In this document: piece by piece, positions 51,124 to 56,198 of the stretch
How positions within the stretch are numbered: the first letter of the stretch is position 1
How the letters are laid out: the number at the start of each line of letters is the position of its first letter
Origin: an uncultured Lachnospiraceae bacterium
Lineage (GTDB): Bacteria; Bacillota; Clostridia; Lachnospirales; Lachnospiraceae
Direction of reading: 5' to 3'
NCBI GenBank assembly: GCA_947627245.1
Contig: CANQVH010000018.1
Location: forward strand, 1-56,198
DNA: 56,198 bases
Translations under genes and position numbers: made by a program
Notes under the pieces: model-generated
Told to the model about the DNA's origin: nothing
The model's input: the letters and a program-made list of their open reading frames with translations, nothing else
The model's database searches: none

Positions 51124-52436
51124 AGAAAGAACTTATCATACCGATTTATCTGAAGGGCGGCAGGGCGGTCTGCGGGCGGAAGAATTCCGAGCCGTATCGG
51201 TCCGGGGATCCGGTCGAGCTCGCGGTTTCCTGCGATAATGCCGGTGCGGACGCGATCCTTTTGTTTGACCTTTCCGAAGGGGACGCTGAGCACGAACAGT
51301 CGATCGGGGAGATCAGAAAGATCGCGCGTGCGACGGATATTCCGGTATACGCGGGCGGAAATGTCCGCCGTGTCGAGGATATCAAGAAGCTGATCTACGC
51401 CGGATGTCGCAAGACGTTTCTGAATTTTTCAAAGGCCGGAAATGTCGATCTGGCGCGGGAGGTTTCGCAGCGCTTCGGCAAAGAGCGCATCCTTGCATGT
51501 GTCGGGACAGCCGGGGAGCTTGCCGCGGCGGAAAAGCTTGACGGCGTGATCGACGGCGCGGTGCTTCTGGATCCTGCACTCGCAGACGGCGTATCCGCAG
51601 GGTGTGGTTCCGCAGGGTGTGGTTCTAAAGAAAAGGAGTTTGAGACGCTTCTCTGCGTCTGTGAAGATGAAAAAAAGCAGGATGAGGCTGAAACACTCCT
51701 GTCTCTTGATTCGGTTTCCGGAGTCGTCTCGCAGACGTTTGCGGATCCGGATCATCCGGTGATGGAGCTGAAACATGCGCTGAAGAGGCAGGGAATCCCC
51801 GTAAATCTGTTTGAGTCCTCCCTTTCCTTTGATGAGTTCAAAACGAACGGCGACGGGCTGCTTCCGGTGGTCGTGCAGGATTACAAGACGCAGGAGGTGC
51901 TGATGGTCGCCTACATGAATCGGGAGGCGTTTGAGACGACGGTCGCGACCGGGAGGATGACGTATTTCAGCCGTAGCCGTCAGGAGCTCTGGGTCAAGGG
52001 CCTGACCTCCGGACATTTTCAGTATGTGAAGGAGCTGCGTATCGACTGCGACAACGATACGCTGCTCGCGAAGGTGGCTCAGGTGGGCGCGGCCTGCCAT
52101 ACCGGGAACCGGAGCTGCTTTTACCGCACGATACTGAAAAAAGAATATGATGAGACGAATCCGCTGAAGGTGTTTGAGGATGTGTTCGCAGTGATCGAGG
52201 ACCGCAAGCTCCATCCGAAGGAGGGGTCCTACACGAATTATCTTTTCGAGAAGGGAATCGACAAGATTCTCAAGAAAGTGGGCGAGGAGGCGACCGAGAT
52301 CGTGATCGCCGCCAAGAATCCGGACCCGGAGGAGATTAAATATGAGATTTCCGATTTTCTCTATCATGTGATGGTGCTGATGGCGGAGAAGGGTGTTACA
52401 TGGGAGGACATCACGGAGGAGCTGGCGCGGCGCTGA
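51120..52436 (+). CDS. hisIE: HisF-like domain fused to phosphoribosyl-AMP cyclohydrolase/phosphoribosyl-ATP pyrophosphatase
   Basis: A 438-residue three-domain protein. Residues 1-235 resemble HisF ([40 protein letters not shown], and an end [17 protein letters not shown]). Both HisF catalytic aspartates appear absent: the D11 region reads IPIYLKGG and the D130 region ILACVGTA. Residues 236-345 are HisI, with metal-site segments [22 protein letters not shown] and [13 protein letters not shown]. Residues 350-438 are HisE, with [14 protein letters not shown] and a DFLYH segment. HisE and HisI carry out steps two and three of histidine synthesis. The HisF-like part is probably structural. A 15-bp exact tandem repeat (51594-51623) encodes GSAGC twice in its middle. 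Confidence 0.93.
   Translation: MKKELIIPIYLKGGRAVCGRKNSEPYRSGDPVELAVSCDNAGADAILLFDLSEGDAEHEQSIGEIRKIARATDIPVYAGGNVRRVEDIKKLIYAGCRKTFLNFSKAGNVDLAREVSQRFGKERILACVGTAGELAAAEKLDGVIDGAVLLDPALADGVSAGCGSAGCGSKEKEFETLLCVCEDEKKQDEAETLLSLDSVSGVVSQTFADPDHPVMELKHALKRQGIPVNLFESSLSFDEFKTNGDGLLPVVVQDYKTQEVLMVAYMNREAFETTVATGRMTYFSRSRQELWVKGLTSGHFQYVKELRIDCDNDTLLAKVAQVGAACHTGNRSCFYRTILKKEYDETNPLKVFEDVFAVIEDRKLHPKEGSYTNYLFEKGIDKILKKVGEEATEIVIAAKNPDPEEIKYEISDFLYHVMVLMAEKGVTWEDITEELARR
51594..51623 (+). repeat. Exact 15-bp tandem repeat in hisIE
   Basis: TCCGCAGGGTGTGGT occurs twice in direct succession and encodes a repeated five-residue Ser/Ala/Gly/Cys unit in a loop of the HisF-like domain. Confidence 0.9.
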
Positions 52437-52497
52437 GAAAGCCACGGCGCAATAACGGAAAAGTGAAAGAAAATGTATGAGGCAAAGGAGTGAGAGC

Positions 52498-54129
52498 ATG
52501 AAACAGAAGAGATGGCTCATCGGCGCGCTGGGTGCGCTGTGTATGGCGGCTTTCGGCGGAATCGGTGCGCAGGCCGCGTTTGATCCCGATGTGGAGAACG
52601 CCTACAATATGGCGGTGCAGGGGCAGGATGCGCTGGACGGACTGGATGTGAGCGTGAGCGAGACGACGGTGTCCTCGGCGACCAATCTGTCTGCCGCCAA
52701 GAAGGTCCGGCTGAAGATCTCGGGCATCAAGAGCAATTTCCTGAAGTCGTCCATCGAAGTGCTCACAGACGAGAGCGCTTCCACGAGCTATTATTTGGAC
52801 GGCTATTATTACACGTCGACGACCGACGGGAGCCAGAAGCAGGCGATGGAGCGCGAGGATATCTGGACGCTGATCAACTCGGAAATCTATCTGGATATGA
52901 CGAGCAATTATCTGAAAATGCTTTACTCCAAGGAGGATGAGAACGGCACGACCTATTATTTCGCCGCGACACCGGAGTCGCTGGGCGATTATGCAAAAAA
53001 GCTGCTGACGGGTATCGGGGTCAGCGAGGAGGTCACGGTCGATTCCCTGCAGGGCACGATGGATACGGATGCGGACGGTCATGTGCTGCAGAGAAGCCTG
53101 CAGATCGTCTACACGGTCGCGCAGGGCGAGAGCACGGAGACCTTTTTCACACAGTCGCTCGCGCAGTTCCATCAAGATGAGAACGGCGTGACGATCGATC
53201 TTCCGGATCTGTCCGAATACAAGGAAGCAAAGCCGGAGGAGCCCGTCGTGACGATCACGCCTCTTGTCCGCACCGTCTATGTGACGACGGACGTCAATGT
53301 GCGCGCGGCAGGTAATCTGAGCGCGGTGATCCTCGGGGGTCTGTATGCGGGTTCAGGCGTCACACAGACCGGCTACACGAGCGACGGCTGGATCCAGATC
53401 CAGTATAACGGGGCGCCGGGCTATGTCTGGGGCGATTACGTCAGTGAGGAGAAGCCGGTGTTCACAAAGGATTCGAGCGGTACCATGTACGCGACCGCGA
53501 GCCTCAACGTCAGGGCGGACCATTCCTCGGATTCCGAGATTCTTGGCGGCCTGAAAAAAGGACAGGCGGTCGAGATCACCGGAACGACCGACAACGGCTG
53601 GGTACGTGTGAAATTCAACGGGGCCACCGCCTATGTGTTCGCGGATTATCTTTCGTGGTCGGAGCCGGTCACGGATACTTATGTGAAGAACGGCTATGTG
53701 AACGGCACGGTTCTCGATGCTTCCTACGGGACTCTGCGGCTGAGAAAGGCGGACGGGAGCGAGATGATCTTCAACACCACATATGCCGAGATAAGGCTGG
53801 CGGATACGATCTGCACGGGAGATTGGGTCGAGCTCTTCTATTCGGGCTCCGGCACGCCGTACACCGCAAGCTCGCTCAGCGATTACACGAGCCATGACGG
53901 CGTTCAGAAGCAGGCCTGCAGCGCGGAGGGTGTCGTAGTGACCTGTTCTCCGTCGAAGCTGGAGCTTTCCGGCTCGGACGGCGTGTACCGCACGTTTGCG
54001 CTTTCCGATACTACGGATATTGAGATGGCAGGGCCTCTCTGCGAGGGACAGGTCGTTACCGTCACATGGATGTCCGCCGCGAACGGGATTGAGACGAGGG
54101 ATATCAAAGCGATGCGTATCAAAGGCTGA
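52498..54129 (+). CDS. Secreted protein with two bacterial SH3 domains
   Basis: A 543-residue exported protein with a clear signal peptide (GALGALCMAAFGGIGAQA). Residues 25-240 form a LolA/DUF6612-like domain, with strands such as YYLDGYYYTSTTDGSQKQ. Two SH3b domains follow (about residues 255-315 and 325-385), each with NVRA and a GYVWGDYVS/AYVFADYLS end. The C-terminal 150 residues hold two copies of a small beta unit (GTLRLRKADGSEMIF and SKLELSGSDGVYRTF). SH3b domains usually bind peptidoglycan, so a wall-associated role is likely. ATG 52498 is chosen by AAAGGAG seven bases upstream, which also gives the signal peptide its proper start. Confidence 0.85.
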   Translation: MKQKRWLIGALGALCMAAFGGIGAQAAFDPDVENAYNMAVQGQDALDGLDVSVSETTVSSATNLSAAKKVRLKISGIKSNFLKSSIEVLTDESASTSYYLDGYYYTSTTDGSQKQAMEREDIWTLINSEIYLDMTSNYLKMLYSKEDENGTTYYFAATPESLGDYAKKLLTGIGVSEEVTVDSLQGTMDTDADGHVLQRSLQIVYTVAQGESTETFFTQSLAQFHQDENGVTIDLPDLSEYKEAKPEEPVVTITPLVRTVYVTTDVNVRAAGNLSAVILGGLYAGSGVTQTGYTSDGWIQIQYNGAPGYVWGDYVSEEKPVFTKDSSGTMYATASLNVRADHSSDSEILGGLKKGQAVEITGTTDNGWVRVKFNGATAYVFADYLSWSEPVTDTYVKNGYVNGTVLDASYGTLRLRKADGSEMIFNTTYAEIRLADTICTGDWVELFYSGSGTPYTASSLSDYTSHDGVQKQACSAEGVVVTCSPSKLELSGSDGVYRTFALSDTTDIEMAGPLCEGQVVTVTWMSAANGIETRDIKAMRIKG

Positions 54130-54153
54130 CAGAGGACGCAACGGGGGTAATTT

Positions 54154-56019
54154 GTGAGGAAACTGACATTAAGCGACGAGATTTTATTGAGCATTGAGAA
54201 GCCTGCCCGCTATATCGGCGGGGAGGTCAACTCGGTGATGAAAAAGAAAGACGAGGTGGCGATCCGCTTCGCGATGTGTTTTCCGGACGTATATGAGATC
54301 GGGATGTCGCACCTCGGAATTCAAATTCTGTACGACATGTTTAACCGGAGGGAGGACGTCTGGTGCGAGCGTGTCTATTCGCCGTGGGTGGATCTGGACA
54401 AGATCATGAGGGAACAGGGGATCCCTCTGTTTGCGCTGGAGTCGCAGGATTCGATCCGGGAGTTTGACTTTCTCGGGATTACGCTGCAGTATGAGATGTG
54501 CTACACAAATGTCCTGCAGATTCTTGATTTGAGCGGGATCCCTCTTCCGGCAGAGGAGCGCGGCGACGACTGTCCGATCGTGATCGGCGGCGGTCCGTGC
54601 GCGTACAATCCGGAACCGCTTGCGGCGTTTTTCGATCTGTTTTATATCGGAGAGGGCGAGACGGTCTATGACGAATTGCTTGACCTCTATAAAACGTGCA
54701 AAAAAGAGGGCGCGTCCCGAAAGGATTTTCTGCGCAGGGCCGCGCGGATTCCGGGAATCTATGTGCCGTCCCTCTATGAAGCGACTTACAACGAAGACGG
54801 GACGATCGCGTCCTTTGCGCCGATCTGTCCGGATGTTCCGGCCGTGATTGAGAAGCAGGTGCAGACCGACATGACGGACGCGCCGTATCCGGACGCGCCG
54901 ATCGTGCCGTTCATCAAGGTGACGCAGGACCGGGTCGTGCTGGAGATCCAGCGCGGCTGTATCCGCGGCTGCCGATTCTGTCAGGCCGGGATGATCTACC
55001 GCCCGCTCAGACAGAGAAGCCTTGACTGCCTGAAGGAGCACGCAGACAGGATGCTTGCGAGCACCGGACACGAGGAGATCTCGTTAAGCTCTTTGAGCTC
55101 CAGCGATCACAGTGAGCTGCCGGGGATCGTCAATTATCTGATTGACCGGTATCAGGACGAGAAGATCAACATCTCCCTGCCGTCTCTGCGCATCGATGCG
55201 TTCTCGCTCGACGTGATGAGCAAGGTACAGGATGTGCGAAAGAGCAGCCTGACCTTTGCGCCGGAGGCCGGCTCGCAGAGGCTGCGCGACGTGATCAACA
55301 AGGGATTGACGGAGGAAGTGATTCTGCAGGGCGCAGACGAGGCCTTTCACGGCGGCTGGAACAAGGTCAAGCTGTATTTTATGCTCGGCCTTCCGACCGA
55401 GACGGAGGAGGACCGGAAGGAGATCGCGCATCTGGCGGAGCGGATCGCCGAGAAGTACTATGAGATCCCGAAAGATCAGCGAAACGGCAAATGTCAGATC
55501 ACGGTGAGCACTTCGTTCTTCGTGCCGAAGCCGTTCACCCCGCTTCAGTGGGCGAAGATGTTCGAGCCGGGGGACTATCTCGGCTTCGCGAAGACGGTCA
55601 ACCACGAGATCAAGGCGATGCTGAATCAGAAGAGCATTCGCTACAACTGGCACCATGCGGACGTGACGTTGCTCGAGGGCGCGTTCGCGCGCGGCGACCG
55701 CAGGATCTCGGATGTGATCCTCGAAGCATACCGGCTCGGGGCGCTGTACGACGCGTGGACGGAATACTGGGATTATGATCGCTGGCTGCAGGCGTTTGAG
55801 AATGTCGGCATCGACATGGATTTCTATACGATGCGGGAGCGCGCACTGGACGAGATCCTGCCGTGGGATTTTATCCGGATCGGAGTGACGAAGGATTTTC
55901 TGAAAAAGGAGTGGCAGAAAGCGCACGAGGAGCGTGTGACGCCGAACTGCCGCGAAAAATGCTCCGGCTGCGGGGCGGCGGCTTATCGGGGCGGCGTCTG
56001 CACCGCGCGGCGCGCGTGA
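54154..56019 (+). CDS. TIGR03960 family B12-binding-domain/radical SAM protein
   Basis: A 621-residue protein of the TIGR03960 type. The N-terminal part has a B12-binding-like fold (FAMCFPDVYEIGMSHLGIQILYDMFN). The iron-sulfur site is C269-x3-C273-x2-C276 in RGCIRGCRFCQAG. The C-terminal segment keeps a CxxC-type end (NCREKCSGCG). GTG 54154 is the likely start, with a GGGGG site upstream. The reaction is unknown. It is followed by a DUF2344 gene, the usual partner; in relatives the pair precedes ribonuclease G and rplU. Confidence 0.93.
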   Translation: MRKLTLSDEILLSIEKPARYIGGEVNSVMKKKDEVAIRFAMCFPDVYEIGMSHLGIQILYDMFNRREDVWCERVYSPWVDLDKIMREQGIPLFALESQDSIREFDFLGITLQYEMCYTNVLQILDLSGIPLPAEERGDDCPIVIGGGPCAYNPEPLAAFFDLFYIGEGETVYDELLDLYKTCKKEGASRKDFLRRAARIPGIYVPSLYEATYNEDGTIASFAPICPDVPAVIEKQVQTDMTDAPYPDAPIVPFIKVTQDRVVLEIQRGCIRGCRFCQAGMIYRPLRQRSLDCLKEHADRMLASTGHEEISLSSLSSSDHSELPGIVNYLIDRYQDEKINISLPSLRIDAFSLDVMSKVQDVRKSSLTFAPEAGSQRLRDVINKGLTEEVILQGADEAFHGGWNKVKLYFMLGLPTETEEDRKEIAHLAERIAEKYYEIPKDQRNGKCQITVSTSFFVPKPFTPLQWAKMFEPGDYLGFAKTVNHEIKAMLNQKSIRYNWHHADVTLLEGAFARGDRRISDVILEAYRLGALYDAWTEYWDYDRWLQAFENVGIDMDFYTMRERALDEILPWDFIRIGVTKDFLKKEWQKAHEERVTPNCREKCSGCGAAAYRGGVCTARRA

Positions 56020-56125
56020 TCAGGACTACGGCGGACATGCGCGCCGGCTGGTTGTCTGCAAAGCTTTTCCGGATAAGGATTGAAGACAGAACGATTGGGG
56101 AATAAGAATAAAGGGAGTTTCCACA

Positions 56126-56198
56126 GTGAAGGTGAGAGTAAAATTCTCCAAGCAGGGGAATATGAAATTTATCGGGCATCTCGATGTGATGCGGTATT
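56126..56198 (+). CDS. DUF2344 (TIGR03936) radical SAM-linked protein, N-terminal fragment
   Basis: Only the first 24 codons are in the window. They read KVRVKFSKQGNMKFIGHLDVM, the conserved start of the DUF2344 family. GTG 56126 has AAGGGAG eight bases upstream. Presence next to TIGR03960 supports the call. Confidence 0.85.
   Translation, partial: MKVRVKFSKQGNMKFIGHLDVMRY

Noticed and set aside
1..56198. CRISPR array, tRNA, rRNA or prophage genes
   Set aside because: I found no regularly spaced identical repeats, no tRNA-like cloverleaf or rRNA stretch, and no integrase, capsid or transposase sequence.

Overview
The window is a chromosomal segment of an endospore-forming, GC-rich Bacillota bacterium, most likely a member of the Lachnospiraceae. 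The sporulation set (spoIVA, a SleB-type cell wall hydrolase, a ytfJ/gerW homolog, an alpha/beta-type SASP, ylbJ, a SpoVE/FtsW-type SEDS protein) points to an endospore former. The adjacent fhs-fchA-folD genes, the DUF6465 and DUF1846 proteins and the large cache-type hybrid kinase fit gut clostridia. I see no prophage, transposase, CRISPR array, tRNA or rRNA gene. Most genes lie on the + strand in compact operons with good Shine-Dalgarno sites and consensus sigma-A promoters.

Layout. 1-2004: one-carbon cluster (3' end of fhs, fchA, folD). 2111-5917: M15 peptidase, a free-standing cobalamin riboswitch with its own promoter and a distal terminator, an acyltransferase-3 membrane protein, and spoIVA. 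6077-9543: secreted SleB-like hydrolase with cell-wall-binding repeats, a NusG domain II protein, ruvA and ruvB. 9640-16240: zapA, U32 peptidase, SEDS glycosyltransferase and class B PBP (these two overlap by about 206 nt), Nudix hydrolase. 16334-18511: small conserved proteins, DUF2953 and the ytfJ/gerW homolog. 18606-23155: rpmB (minus), then an Asp23-like protein, a DhaL/FakA-like protein and recG. 23233-26223: SASP, mgsA, DUF6465, DUF1846. 26476-30937: rsmD-coaD, a coiled-coil protein convergent with ylbJ, an M23 peptidase and a small (p)ppGpp synthetase. 30940-37273: a run of RNA-modification and metabolic genes (rRNA m5C methyltransferase, RsuA-type and RluA-type pseudouridine synthases, HAD phosphatase, YgiQ radical SAM protein, membrane protein).

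37293-46090 is a signal-transduction island. A LytTR response regulator and a GHKL sensor kinase, both on the minus strand, flank two plus-strand genes: a REC-HD-GYP-GGDEF regulator broken by a one-base frameshift, and a 1244-residue hybrid kinase with two sensor modules. 46250-52436 holds recU and the histidine genes hisZ-G-D-B and a HisF-like/HisIE fusion, whose HisF-like part has lost its catalytic aspartates. A roughly 415-bp imperfect palindrome with terminal inverted repeats sits between hisZ and hisG. 52498-56198: secreted SH3 protein and the TIGR03960/DUF2344 radical SAM pair, cut by the window end.

The points most worth a second look are the palindromic element in the his operon, the cobalamin riboswitch without an obvious B12 gene, the overprinted SEDS/PBP tails of opposite charge, the dead HisF-like domain, the frameshifted cyclic-di-GMP regulator inside a split two-component pair, and a recurring pattern of short imperfect tandem duplications at gene ends and in linkers.
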